Positions 17,159-25,950 of a stretch of 50,628 nucleotides of DNA are shown piece by piece. How positions within the stretch are numbered: position 1 is the first letter of the stretch; each line of letters starts with the position of its first letter. Location of the stretch: the NCBI GenBank assembly GCA_903838675.1, contig CAILZI010000071.1, positions 1 through 50,628 of the forward strand, in the 5' to 3' direction. The position numbers were made by a program, and so were the translations under genes. Under the pieces are notes generated by a model. The model was not told the origin of the DNA, made no database searches, and saw nothing but the letters and a program-made list of their open reading frames with translations. Origin of the DNA: an uncultured Verrucomicrobiota bacterium (GTDB taxonomy: Bacteria; Verrucomicrobiota; Verrucomicrobiia; Verrucomicrobiales; Verrucomicrobiaceae).

Positions 17159-18193
17159 ATGATTTTAGACTCGAACGATCTTCCCTATCTGCACGGCGGT
17201 CCTTTAGGTCGTGCACGATTCAAAGTGCATCCGGAAGATTTTTTGGTGGAGGAGTTGCTCGGCTTTGAGCCTTCGGGTGAGGGCGAGCACTGCCTGGTGT
17301 GGGCGGAAAAGCGGAATCTAGACAGCAATGCTGCGGCGGCACGACTGGCGGATGCACTGGGCATTCGGCGGCGGCTGGTCAGCCACTGCGGGCTGAAGGA
17401 CCGGCATGCGGTCACGCGTCAGTGGTTCAGCCTGCATATGCCGGGGCAGGCATCGCCGGAACCCGCAGTGCTGGAATCCGAGGGGCTGCGGGTGCTGAGC
17501 ATCACGCGCAACACGCGCAAGCTTAGGCGTGGCATTCATTTGGGCAATCGCTTCACCATCCGCCTGCGTGAGCCGGACTTTGACGGTGCGCTTGCCGCAC
17601 AGCGCTGGCAGGCGATCACAGAGAGGGGCGCTCCAAATTACTTCGGCACGCAGCGCTTCGGCAACGAAGGGCAAAATGTGGCGAAGGCACAGGCGATGTT
17701 TCGCGGTGAGTTCACGCCGGGAGACCGCCTGCTGCGCGGCATCCTGCTTTCCGCCGCCCGCAGTCATCTGTTCAATGTCGTCGTGGCGGCTCGCATGGCA
17801 CGCGGGACCTGGGACAAACCGCTGGCTGGCGAGGTCTTTGGTTTTGCTGACAATGGCACCCTTTTGCTGCCGGAAAATCAGCGTGGCGATGAATTCGAGC
17901 GTTTTGAGAAAGGCATTGTTGAACTTACGGCTCCCTTGTGGGGCAGTGGTGAACTGCAAAGCGTGGGCGAGGTGCGCAGCCTCGAACAAGAACTGCTGGC
18001 TGCATTTTCCGACATCACCGCCGGACTCGAAGCCTTCGGACTGCGGCAGGAGCGCCGCGTGATGCGCCTGCGTCCGCTCGATTCCACTTTTGAAGTGTTG
18101 GAAAATGGCGATCTGCAATTCCGCTTTGATCTTCCGAAGGGAACGTATGCCACGACTCTCCTGAGTGAACTGGCAAAGCTAGATGAAACCTGA
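17159..18193 (+). CDS. truD: tRNA pseudouridine(13) synthase TruD
   Basis: A 344-residue protein from ATG 17159; a TTG at 17153 overlapping the previous stop is a less likely start. TruD isomerises U13 of tRNA-Glu to pseudouridine and is cytoplasmic. Diagnostic motifs are FKVHPEDFLVEE near residue 21, the catalytic Asp81 in GLKDRHAVTRQWFS (E. coli Asp80), NYFGTQRFG near 161, RSHLFNVVVAAR near 201, and the C-terminal FDLPKGTYATTLLSEL. Length and order fit the bacterial family (349 residues in E. coli). It follows the FMN oxidase with a 2-nt gap, which suggests co-transcription but no functional link. Confidence is high because several motifs specific to TruD, not just pseudouridine synthases in general, are present. 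Confidence 0.95.
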   Translation: MILDSNDLPYLHGGPLGRARFKVHPEDFLVEELLGFEPSGEGEHCLVWAEKRNLDSNAAAARLADALGIRRRLVSHCGLKDRHAVTRQWFSLHMPGQASPEPAVLESEGLRVLSITRNTRKLRRGIHLGNRFTIRLREPDFDGALAAQRWQAITERGAPNYFGTQRFGNEGQNVAKAQAMFRGEFTPGDRLLRGILLSAARSHLFNVVVAARMARGTWDKPLAGEVFGFADNGTLLLPENQRGDEFERFEKGIVELTAPLWGSGELQSVGEVRSLEQELLAAFSDITAGLEAFGLRQERRVMRLRPLDSTFEVLENGDLQFRFDLPKGTYATTLLSELAKLDET

Positions 18194-18262
18194 GTCTTGA
18201 CAGTTTCCTGACAATTTTGGAGTCGTTGCTTTATCCCTTTTTGACATTGGGAGCTATCATGA

Positions 18263-19714
18263 ATGCGCATGAAGCATCTCTCCATCCTCTGCACCCTGGC
18301 AGCGTTCGTCATTGTGGCACTCGGCCAAAATGACGCGAAACCTGACAAGGAGGAACGAGGCAAGGGCAAGGGAGCGGGGCCGGGTGGGCAGGTGGAACCA
18401 GCCGTGGTGCCGCAGTATCTCTTCAATGTCTGGCTTTGCCGACCTAGTGCTGACTCGGTGACGCTGAGTGTGCTCACGTGGCAGGACATGGATGCCTTTG
18501 TGACCTATGGCACGAGCCCGACGTCGTTGACGCAGCGCTCTGAGGTCGTCAAACTCCGCGCGGGAGAGCCGCAGACGATCCTGCTGGGTCAGTTGAAGCC
18601 TGATACCGGTTATACGTATCAGCTGACCTATCGTCTGGGTGGTGGTGAAGGTGTGCGCGATGAAGTCCGCAGCTTCCACACGCAGCGAGCAAAGGCATCC
18701 ATCTTCACCTTTACGACTCAGGCGGATTCACATCTGGATGTCAGTACGGATGTGCGGGTGTATCAGCAGACGCTGGCCAACATGCTTGCCGACAAGCCCG
18801 ATTTCATGATCGACCTCGGCGATACGACAATGGTGGATAAATTTGGCAGCTTCTACACGCGGGCTGAGTCGCAGTACAAAGCGCAGCGGTTTTACATGGG
18901 CCGCCTCGCGCACAGCGTGCCAATCCTGCTCGCACTGGGCAATCATGATGGTGAGCAGGGCTCACGACTTACCGGCCAGCCGGACTCGATGCCGCTGTGG
19001 TCCATTGGCATGCGGAAGAAGTATTTCCCGAATCCAGAGCCCGGCGGCATTTACACAGGCAATGCGAAGCCGGAGGAAGGTGCAGGCTTGTTGGAGGACT
19101 TTTATGCTTTCGAGTGGGGAAGTGCGCTGTTTGTCGTGCTCGATCCCTTTTGGTTTACGCGTGACCGCAAAGGCGAGGACAACTGGAGCATGACACTTGG
19201 TGAGGCGCAGTATCGCTGGCTGACGAAGACGCTTGAGACGAGCAAGGCCCCCTTCAAGTTTGTATTCGTTCACCACCTCGTCGGTGGACTGGGCAAGGAT
19301 GTGCGTGGTGGTGTGAAGCCTGCGCCTTTCATGGAGTGGGGCGGCAAAAACGCGGATGGCAGCGAGGGCTTTAAACAGCACCGTCCGGGCTGGGAACTGC
19401 CGATCCATCAGCTCCTGGTCAAAAACGGTGTGAGCATTGTCTTCCATGGCCACGATCATCTCTTTGTGAAAGAGGAGCTCGACGGCATCATTTATCAGGA
19501 AGTGCCGCAGCCCGGCCACCCCAGCGGTGGCACGCGCAGCGCAGAGGAATACGGTTACACAGGCACCATCCTAGGAAGCTCGGGGCATGTGCGTGTCACG
19601 GTGGGCCCAAATGAGGCGAAGGTGGACTATGTGCGCTCCATTGTGCCTGGTGTGACACGTGACGATCTGCCGAATGCGAGTGTGGTGCACAGTTACACGC
19701 TCCGGAGAAAGTAG
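18263..19714 (+). CDS. Exported calcineurin-like metallophosphoesterase with N-terminal FnIII-like domain
   Basis: A 483-residue protein. ATG 18263 is preferred to ATG 18269 because GGGAG lies nine bases upstream; both give the same signal peptide (MKHLSILCTLAAFVIVALG). A short Gly/Lys-rich stretch (ERGKGKGAGPGG) follows, then a purple-acid-phosphatase-like fibronectin domain (about 50-145: VTYGTSPTSL, LKPDTGYTYQLTY). The catalytic domain has all the family metal motifs: TQADSHLD, DLGDTT, LGNHDGE, FVHHLVGG and FHGHDHLF. Such enzymes hydrolyse phosphate mono- or diesters in the periplasm using two metals. It lies 69 nt after truD and is convergent with the CBM9-like gene 40 nt downstream. The substrate is unknown. 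Confidence 0.9.
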   Translation: MRMKHLSILCTLAAFVIVALGQNDAKPDKEERGKGKGAGPGGQVEPAVVPQYLFNVWLCRPSADSVTLSVLTWQDMDAFVTYGTSPTSLTQRSEVVKLRAGEPQTILLGQLKPDTGYTYQLTYRLGGGEGVRDEVRSFHTQRAKASIFTFTTQADSHLDVSTDVRVYQQTLANMLADKPDFMIDLGDTTMVDKFGSFYTRAESQYKAQRFYMGRLAHSVPILLALGNHDGEQGSRLTGQPDSMPLWSIGMRKKYFPNPEPGGIYTGNAKPEEGAGLLEDFYAFEWGSALFVVLDPFWFTRDRKGEDNWSMTLGEAQYRWLTKTLETSKAPFKFVFVHHLVGGLGKDVRGGVKPAPFMEWGGKNADGSEGFKQHRPGWELPIHQLLVKNGVSIVFHGHDHLFVKEELDGIIYQEVPQPGHPSGGTRSAEEYGYTGTILGSSGHVRVTVGPNEAKVDYVRSIVPGVTRDDLPNASVVHSYTLRRK

Positions 19715-19754
19715 CCGAAGAATTCTCCAGTGGGGACTGCGTAGCGCCGTCCAA

Positions 19755-20366
19755 TCACCGCACAAGTTCGAGTACGCCGAACGAAGCGGGCACATGAAAG
19801 TCCGGACGTTCGGTCTGCGGATTGACCCAGGGCATCCAGCCGGAGTGAACGGTGCCATCGGGTGGGTGATGAAATTCTGCACGGTAGAGGCCGGCGATGA
19901 TTTCAGATGAGCCGGGTTTGAGCACCTTCAAGTCGCGCAGCGTATCGAGAGGGAGGCTGCCGGTGATGGTGTAGCGACTGCCTTCGATGTTTGCGGTGAG
20001 TTGAAGGCCATCGCATTGCCAGTCCCAGTTCATTTCACGGTAGAAATTAGCCGCGTAGGCCAGCACGTCGCCACGTGGAGACATTTCGAGGCAGTAGTAG
20101 GGCTTCAAACTTAGATCGGTAGTGAGGAAGATTTCGACGCGGTCGGAGCCGAGCACGCGGTCTTTGGCCGTGGGGCCGTCTGGCAGCACGAGATCGTCAT
20201 CGAAGCAGTCGAAGCGGAAATGAAGATGGGTTGAGTCCCACAAGGCGCGGAATTCGGTGGGGACGGCGGTGCGTGGTTCCCAAGGAAAAGTGAAGTCGGA
20301 CAAAGGCTCCGCCACGGACCAATCTAAGAGAGATGCGGACGTGTGGCGGACATGGTAGCGTTTCAT
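19755..20366 (-). CDS. CBM9-like carbohydrate-binding protein, stand-alone
   Basis: A 203-residue single-domain protein resembling family 9 carbohydrate-binding modules: ALWDSTHLHFRFDCFDDDL near residue 42, GSDRVEIFLTTDLSLKPYYCLEMSPRG near 72, NFYREMNWDWQCDGLQL near 106, and IAGLYRAEFH near 158. In xylanases such modules bind sugar reducing ends; free-standing versions occur in many Bacteroidetes and PVC genomes and have no assigned role. No signal peptide is visible, unlike almost every other carbohydrate-related protein here, so it may act in the cytoplasm or depend on another export route. It diverges from the PHP-type hydrolase at 20444 with a 77-nt gap and may share that promoter region. 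Confidence 0.8.
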   Translation of the reverse strand: MKRYHVRHTSASLLDWSVAEPLSDFTFPWEPRTAVPTEFRALWDSTHLHFRFDCFDDDLVLPDGPTAKDRVLGSDRVEIFLTTDLSLKPYYCLEMSPRGDVLAYAANFYREMNWDWQCDGLQLTANIEGSRYTITGSLPLDTLRDLKVLKPGSSEIIAGLYRAEFHHPPDGTVHSGWMPWVNPQTERPDFHVPASFGVLELVR

Positions 20367-20443
20367 GCGGCAGCTTTGGCAAGGACAGGCGTCAATTCAA
20401 CGGCGGGTGGATAGTTGTCATCAAGTGGGTTCGTTGGTGATGG

Positions 20444-22378
20444 ATGAAATGGATTCTGGTTTGCCTGCCTGCACTTTGCTTAATGGCGGAGGATTTGACG
20501 GTGGAAGCCAAGCGGCTGCATCTGGGAAAGGCGGGGCAGTTTGAGTGGGAGGCATTTAAAGATCACGCTGTCGATGCAGAGCGGCTTGAGAGGCGCTTTG
20601 AGGCAAAAGTTAATGCCACGGAGCAGACGCTGCGAGTCTGGCAGCGCGATGTGAAACTGACTTGGCCGGTGCTATTGAACGGACGCAAACTGGGCACCTT
20701 GGTGACGGCGGAGACGGCAATGGAGAGCCTGCTGGCTATCCCGGCGGGGACACTGCGCGATGGTGAAAATATTTTGACAATCGAAGCGCCGCCAAGTCTG
20801 GATGACATTGAGGTGGGACCGGTGTTCATCGCTGCGAAGCCGATGACGGAAGTGCTGAGTGGAGCGCAGATGGATGTGACGGTGACGGAGGGTGAATTGG
20901 GTGGGGGGCTGCCGTGTCGGCTGACTTTGACTCGTGCGGATGGAACCTTGCAGCCTTTGCGGGCAGAACCTGCGGGCCAGGTGACGGTGCGCATTGGCGT
21001 GGTTTATACGAGGAATGGCAAGGCCATGCTGTCACTGCCGCCGGGCGACTACGTTTTGCATGCGGGACGTGGTTTTGAATGGAGTGTCGGGCGTGTGGCG
21101 ATTTCGTTGAGAGCGGGGGATGCAAAACAAGTGGCGCTCCAACTACGGCGTGAGGTGCCGACGGCGGGCTGGATCGCGGCAGACAGCCACATTCACACGC
21201 TGACGCACAGCGGGCATGGCGATGCGAAGATCGAGGAGCGCATGCTGACGATTGCGGGGGAGGGGATCGAACTGGCCGTGGCGACGGATCACAATCATCA
21301 CACGGATTATGCGCCGAGCGCGGCGAGCATGGGCGTGGCAGAGAGATTCACGCCGGTGATCGGCAACGAGGTGACGACGAAGCATGGTCATTTCAATGCG
21401 TTCCCGATTGAGCCAGGTGCCCGGGTGGTGAATCCCGAGCAAGAGGACTGGGCGAAGCTGCTGCCAGAGATCCGTGCGACACCGGGGGTGAAGGTGATCA
21501 CGCTGAATCATCCGCGTGATCTGCACAGCGGCTTCATTCCGTTAGGCGGCATGCAGTTCAATCCGAAGACGGGCAGGCATCGTCAGGCGGACGCGCTGGA
21601 CATTGATGCGATGGAGGTGATCACCTCGGCGGCGATGCAGTCGGACATTCATCTGCTGTACCGGGACTGGTTTGCCTTGTTGAATCGCGGGCACCGCATC
21701 GCCGCGGTGGCGTCGAGTGACAGCCATGATGTGAACCGCTTCATCCTGGGGCAGGGGCGCACCTATGTGGCGTCGAAGGATGGGGATGCAGCGAATCTGG
21801 ACCTCGACGAAGTCTGGCGCAGCTACAAGGAAGGGCGGCTGCTGGTGAGCCTTGGCCTGCTGGCGCAGATGAAGGTGAATGACAAGTTTACGGTCGGCGA
21901 TCTGGCCACGGGGTTGAAGGACAGCATCAAAGTGGAGGCCACGGTTTTTGGACCGGCGTGGACGCAGGCGGATCGCATCGAACTTTTCGCGAACGGCATT
22001 TTGATTCGCGAGCAGAAGATTGAGGACGACCACCGTGCGGGTGAAAAGGCGCGCATTGTCTGGCAGTTGCCGAAACCGGCGCACGACGTACATCTGGTGG
22101 TGATCGCGACGGGCCCGGGTGTCACCGAGTCGTTCTGGGAGATTCCGCGGCCTTATCAACCGAGCAGCAAGACCTTCGTGCCGCGTGTGGTGGGGTCGAC
22201 GAACCCTATCTGGTTGGATGCGGATGGTGATGGCCGGTTTGAGCCAGCGGTAGCTATTGCACGGCGGTTGATTCAGGAAAGCGGGGGAGATGTCGTCAAA
22301 CTTCAGGAGTCATTGAAGCGTTGCGACGAGGCGGTGGCGGTGCAGGTGGAGTCGTTGATGGTGAAGAACGATCCGTGA
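20444..22378 (+). CDS. Exported CehA/McbA-family metallohydrolase (PHP-like domain)
   Basis: A 644-residue protein with a short signal peptide (MKWILVCLPALCLMAE). An N-terminal beta-rich region (about 20-240) precedes a PHP-type catalytic domain (about 245-470). Metal-binding motifs are ADSHIHTLTHSGHGD near residue 247, ATDHNHH near 281, GNEVTTKHGHFNAF near 307, LNHPRD near 353 and ASSDSHD near 427. The C-terminal part (about 480-600) is another beta-sandwich, with a DADGDGRFEP calcium-loop-like segment near 590. CehA and McbA hydrolyse carbaryl, but the wider family is mostly uncharacterised, with esterase, amidase or phosphoesterase activity possible. It is divergent from the CBM9-like gene and convergent with the RNase III-like gene (86-nt gap). 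Confidence 0.83.
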   Translation: MKWILVCLPALCLMAEDLTVEAKRLHLGKAGQFEWEAFKDHAVDAERLERRFEAKVNATEQTLRVWQRDVKLTWPVLLNGRKLGTLVTAETAMESLLAIPAGTLRDGENILTIEAPPSLDDIEVGPVFIAAKPMTEVLSGAQMDVTVTEGELGGGLPCRLTLTRADGTLQPLRAEPAGQVTVRIGVVYTRNGKAMLSLPPGDYVLHAGRGFEWSVGRVAISLRAGDAKQVALQLRREVPTAGWIAADSHIHTLTHSGHGDAKIEERMLTIAGEGIELAVATDHNHHTDYAPSAASMGVAERFTPVIGNEVTTKHGHFNAFPIEPGARVVNPEQEDWAKLLPEIRATPGVKVITLNHPRDLHSGFIPLGGMQFNPKTGRHRQADALDIDAMEVITSAAMQSDIHLLYRDWFALLNRGHRIAAVASSDSHDVNRFILGQGRTYVASKDGDAANLDLDEVWRSYKEGRLLVSLGLLAQMKVNDKFTVGDLATGLKDSIKVEATVFGPAWTQADRIELFANGILIREQKIEDDHRAGEKARIVWQLPKPAHDVHLVVIATGPGVTESFWEIPRPYQPSSKTFVPRVVGSTNPIWLDADGDGRFEPAVAIARRLIQESGGDVVKLQESLKRCDEAVAVQVESLMVKNDP

Positions 22379-22464
22379 TTATTTCCAGCGCTGCCTGCAC
22401 ATCGGGGGCTGGCGCATTCGCCATTTGGAATGATCTACTCTTCGCAAGAGCCGCTTGAATGCAG

Positions 22465-22797
22465 CTACTTCCCGGTGCGCTTGCGTTTTGCCTCTTGTTT
22501 GAGAAAAAGGGGTTCCAGAGTTTCGCGAATCCAGGCGAAGGCGGCCTCCAGACCTTCGCGCTGATAGATGACGCCGATGTCGGCTTCGACGGCGGTGGGA
22601 TTGCCGGTGCAGGAAAGGAACTGATTGCAGGTAAAGCGCGTTTTCATCTCGGCATCGACTTTGCCCTGCTGGCGGAGGATGAGACTGCGGACGTAGAGTT
22701 CCAGAACGGCATCGCCTATCCAGGCGTTTTCGCGCAAGCGCTGGGTGAGATCGAGGTCTGGGATGGATGCCATGAGCATGGCATCCAGAGCGAGCAT
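22465..22797 (-). CDS. Mini-RNase III-like protein, short
   Basis: A 110-residue protein with an RNase III-type signature: Asp29 in RENAWIGDAVLELYVRS corresponds to the catalytic GDAV motif, and Glu71 in NPTAVEADIGVIY matches the second acidic motif (TAFEALFG) of mini-RNase III. Mini-III enzymes are dsRNA nucleases without a dsRNA-binding domain that mature 23S rRNA in Firmicutes. This protein is shorter than B. subtilis mini-III (about 143 residues) because the region between the two motifs is compressed. It ends with a basic tail (KQEAKRKRTGK). It is the last gene of the minus-strand BlaI/M56 set, 21 nt after the M56 stop. The family call rests on the two motifs; activity is not certain. 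Confidence 0.65.
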   Translation of the reverse strand: MLALDAMLMASIPDLDLTQRLRENAWIGDAVLELYVRSLILRQQGKVDAEMKTRFTCNQFLSCTGNPTAVEADIGVIYQREGLEAAFAWIRETLEPLFLKQEAKRKRTGK

Positions 22798-22818
22798 TGA
22801 CGCAAGTTCAACCGGGGA

Positions 22819-25800
22819 TCACTTGGTCTTGCCGGACTGTGCGGAACTGCTCAAGCCTTGGAAATAGGCGGCGACCCAGGTGTGCTGAAGGCGAGTGGCC
22901 TTCACATAGAAAGAATTCTCGTTTTCTTTGAAGACCACGCTTGGCTGGGGTGTGTAAGCGGTTGACTTGGTTTCAGAACCACCCAGGACGGAGCTGATGT
23001 CCTTGAGAAGGGTTTCGATTCCGGCCTTCGTCTTGGGAGGGAAGTAAATTTGCATGAATTGGTCGGAATCATTGGCTGGGCGGATGGACCAGAGGTCATG
23101 GTCAAACACAACTATCAACCCGTTCGCCCAGCACAGAGTTTCAAGCACCCTAAAAGGGCTGCTCCGGATACTGAAGGTGACCAGTTTTTGATTGATGGGA
23201 TTGTCGTTGGGCGGCAGGGAGAAGAAGTTGAGGCCGGCATCGGTGGTAAGAATTTGCAGCACATCGCCGAGCTTCGCCCTGGTGAAGTCATACTGCTTCG
23301 AGCTGGCTTTGCGCAACTCTGCCGACTTTGCCTCATCGGCTCTTGTTGCTGGCTGTGCCGGAGGGCTGGAAGCCTGATCTTTGTTTGCCGGAGCTTCTGC
23401 TGAAACGGGAGTGAGAAAATAGGACTGGGCGTCGGATGTGAGTTTGTGATTTGCGAGCTCCGCGCAGTAGCGCAAGGCTTCGGACAGTGGAACGTTTTTG
23501 AGTGACAGCGTGATTCTTGCCGATGCATCCCCGCCGGGTTTGACGATGATGTTGACGCCTTTTTTGTCGGGATCGAGTTCGCGGGACTTTATGCGCATGA
23601 AGTCGATGCATTCGGTGAGCGTGGCATCGCGGAATTCGACGCTGGGGATGATGATTTTGGAGGCCGGGGGCGTGAGAATTTCTGTCGTGTGTGGTCCGGA
23701 AGTGGTCAGCTTGTCGGAGGCCAGATCCAGCACAGCGGATGATTCCGATGATGTGCTGCTGCGCTTTTGATTGCCACCACTGATGATGGTGAATGGACCA
23801 TGGATTTTGAGTTGTTGAGCCTTTCGATCAAAGACGAGCTCTTCAGCTTGAATGGAGGTATCCCACGCTTGGAATCTGGCGTCTCCTTTGGCGGTTTGAA
23901 TTTCCGTGCTCGGATCGATGGAAGTTTTCTTCGCGGTGATGACAATCTCACCGAGTTTGTCGGGTGGATTGAGCACAGGCGGTGCAGCAGCGGCTTTCGT
24001 AAAATCGGAATCGTCAGCAGAGCCGATGAGAACGGCATAAGGCTGAACGAGCATCTTGAGGTTTGCCAGCTCGACGACATAGCGCAGGGCTTCGCCAAGA
24101 GGTATCTCTTTGAGATCGAGCGAAATGGCTGCGTTGGAAGGTGGATTGCCGGCTTTGTAGAGGATGTTGACTCCGCGTGCAGCGGGATCTGGGGCCATGG
24201 TGTCCAGCTCGCGGCTTTTGACGCGGAGGTATTCGAGGCATTCTGCTGCCGTTGCACCCTGAAACTGAATGTGTGGGATGATGAGCTTTTCGAGCTTTTG
24301 CTTGATGAAATCGGTGGTGGGCGCTGTCTTTGCCTCAGCGGTGGTGTCTATGGCCGTGGTGAAATCGAGGCCCACAGGAAGACCGCCTTTTTTCGGATCG
24401 AACACATGAGGGGTGATGATGTAAAGCACGGGGCGTTTGCTTTGAGGTTTGCCGTCCTCCCAATCCGCGATCACCCAGGAGTTTCCGTCGTGACTTTCGT
24501 GAGTGGCTTTATATGTCCTGCGGCGGACTGTCGGTTCATCTTCCTTGAACTCGGAGGTCACTGTTTCAGTGGCAGGATCGATGAGCTCAGAGTCGGTGAG
24601 GTCAATGTTCAATTTTATCTGTGCCCCATGCAGAGAAGGGGTGAGTTTGAAGACCTGGCCGATCGGCAGATTTCCCTCCTTAGAGTGTTGATTGACGACG
24701 CTTTTGATCATGACTTCCTTTCCTTCGGCCGTGACCATGCGTGGGTAGGAGGTGATATTGGTGCTGTCATCTTTCAGAGCTTCCCGCAGTTGAACGGTGA
24801 GCTCTTCAGGTGAAAGCAGTGAAGCAGAAAAAGGGGCGGGTTCTCCGGCTGGCAGCCTGCCGCCAAAATTCCAGTCGGTGGCCTTTTTAAACTTGATGAT
24901 TTTAATTTCGATCGCGATCAGCGGCGCGCTCTCCGTTGGCTTGGGCTGCTGGGCGCGAGTGATGCCGAGGAAAGTCATCAATACGATGCACAGGGTGATC
25001 AGTACCTTCATGGAAGGATGGGGATTCCGATGGGTGGCAATGGAGCGGATGCGGGAGCGCAAGGAAGAGCCGCGCTGGAAGATGCCGACGAATCCGAGGC
25101 TGAAACCGCGAGGGCAAAAGGCGGTTTCGACTTTGAGGAGGGCGTGGCCGTATTCGACTCGGTGACCGTCGGAGGCATTGTGGAGTACCTGGGCATCGCA
25201 CGCGGCTTCGCGGTCGGCACGGATTTTGAAGAACGCGATCCAGAGGAGTGGATTGAACCAGTGCAGCGCCATCAGCACGCACATGAGGACATTGAGCGGG
25301 AGATCACCGCGCTTGAGATGCATGAGCTCGTGTTTGAGGACGAGCCGGGCCTCGGCTGGGGTGAACTCGCGGTCGAATTCTGCAGGCAGCAGCAGAGTTG
25401 GGCGCAGGAGGCCGGTGACGGCAGGACTGCTGACACTGGAGGCGATCAAGACCCGCGGGACGTAGCGCAACTGCATTTCGCGGGCGATTTGAGAGAGCGT
25501 GGCGAGGAGTTCGTCACTGGCGGGATGGCGGACTTTCTTGAACCGGCGCAGGGTGAGCATGAAGGAGAGGCTGCCGAGGATGAGCATGACTGCAGAGACG
25601 CTGGCCCACGTGAGGATGAGCAGGCGCTGCCAGTTGAATGGTTCAGGCATGAGGGTTGGTGCCTCAAAGACAACCGGCGTTGGCTCCATCGTGGATGTGA
25701 TGGGTGCACTGACGATCTGAACCGGCTGGGGAGGTGTCTGGAAAACATGTTCGATGCTCCACTGGCTCTGCGGCAGCACAGGCATGAGCAGGACGACGAG

Positions 25801-25944
25801 CACCGGCAGCCAAAGGGCGTAGCGCATGCGGGCACCGAGGTGGCGGTGCAATGCCGCCTGAATGAGCAGCACCGCGAGAGTGAGAAGCGACGCACGGAGA
25901 CTGGCGGGGAGGAGCCAGTCAAAAAGTTGGGTGAGCGTGTTCAT
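22819..25944 (-). CDS. BlaR1-like M56 metallopeptidase fused to secretin/STN-like extension
   Basis: A 1041-residue protein. Residues 1-305 are an M56 peptidase: membrane segments near 15-35, 42-58, 108-130 and 215-240, zinc motif His205-Glu206-x-x-His209 in LKHELMHLKRGD, and the third ligand Glu in ADREAACD near 246. A further membrane segment (313-330) leads to a periplasmic part with a secretin-like region (about 343-515, ending in LYIITPHVFDPKKG), an STN-like module (555-640), an LptA/OstA-like strand segment (663-720), and two more STN-like modules (764-845, 883-955). In BlaR1 the C-terminus is a penicillin-sensing domain; here it is replaced. The gene follows the BlaI-like repressor by 6 nt, so by family logic its protease would relieve BlaI repression. 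The ligand is unknown. Confidence 0.87.
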   Translation of the reverse strand: MNTLTQLFDWLLPASLRASLLTLAVLLIQAALHRHLGARMRYALWLPVLVVLLMPVLPQSQWSIEHVFQTPPQPVQIVSAPITSTMEPTPVVFEAPTLMPEPFNWQRLLILTWASVSAVMLILGSLSFMLTLRRFKKVRHPASDELLATLSQIAREMQLRYVPRVLIASSVSSPAVTGLLRPTLLLPAEFDREFTPAEARLVLKHELMHLKRGDLPLNVLMCVLMALHWFNPLLWIAFFKIRADREAACDAQVLHNASDGHRVEYGHALLKVETAFCPRGFSLGFVGIFQRGSSLRSRIRSIATHRNPHPSMKVLITLCIVLMTFLGITRAQQPKPTESAPLIAIEIKIIKFKKATDWNFGGRLPAGEPAPFSASLLSPEELTVQLREALKDDSTNITSYPRMVTAEGKEVMIKSVVNQHSKEGNLPIGQVFKLTPSLHGAQIKLNIDLTDSELIDPATETVTSEFKEDEPTVRRRTYKATHESHDGNSWVIADWEDGKPQSKRPVLYIITPHVFDPKKGGLPVGLDFTTAIDTTAEAKTAPTTDFIKQKLEKLIIPHIQFQGATAAECLEYLRVKSRELDTMAPDPAARGVNILYKAGNPPSNAAISLDLKEIPLGEALRYVVELANLKMLVQPYAVLIGSADDSDFTKAAAAPPVLNPPDKLGEIVITAKKTSIDPSTEIQTAKGDARFQAWDTSIQAEELVFDRKAQQLKIHGPFTIISGGNQKRSSTSSESSAVLDLASDKLTTSGPHTTEILTPPASKIIIPSVEFRDATLTECIDFMRIKSRELDPDKKGVNIIVKPGGDASARITLSLKNVPLSEALRYCAELANHKLTSDAQSYFLTPVSAEAPANKDQASSPPAQPATRADEAKSAELRKASSKQYDFTRAKLGDVLQILTTDAGLNFFSLPPNDNPINQKLVTFSIRSSPFRVLETLCWANGLIVVFDHDLWSIRPANDSDQFMQIYFPPKTKAGIETLLKDISSVLGGSETKSTAYTPQPSVVFKENENSFYVKATRLQHTWVAAYFQGLSSSAQSGKTK

Positions 25945-25950
25945 GGTGAA

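Noticed and set aside
18197..18236. TTGACA and CTGACA as promoter -35 boxes before the metallophosphoesterase
   Set aside because: No acceptable -10 hexamer at 16-18 bp from either; at best three of six bases match.
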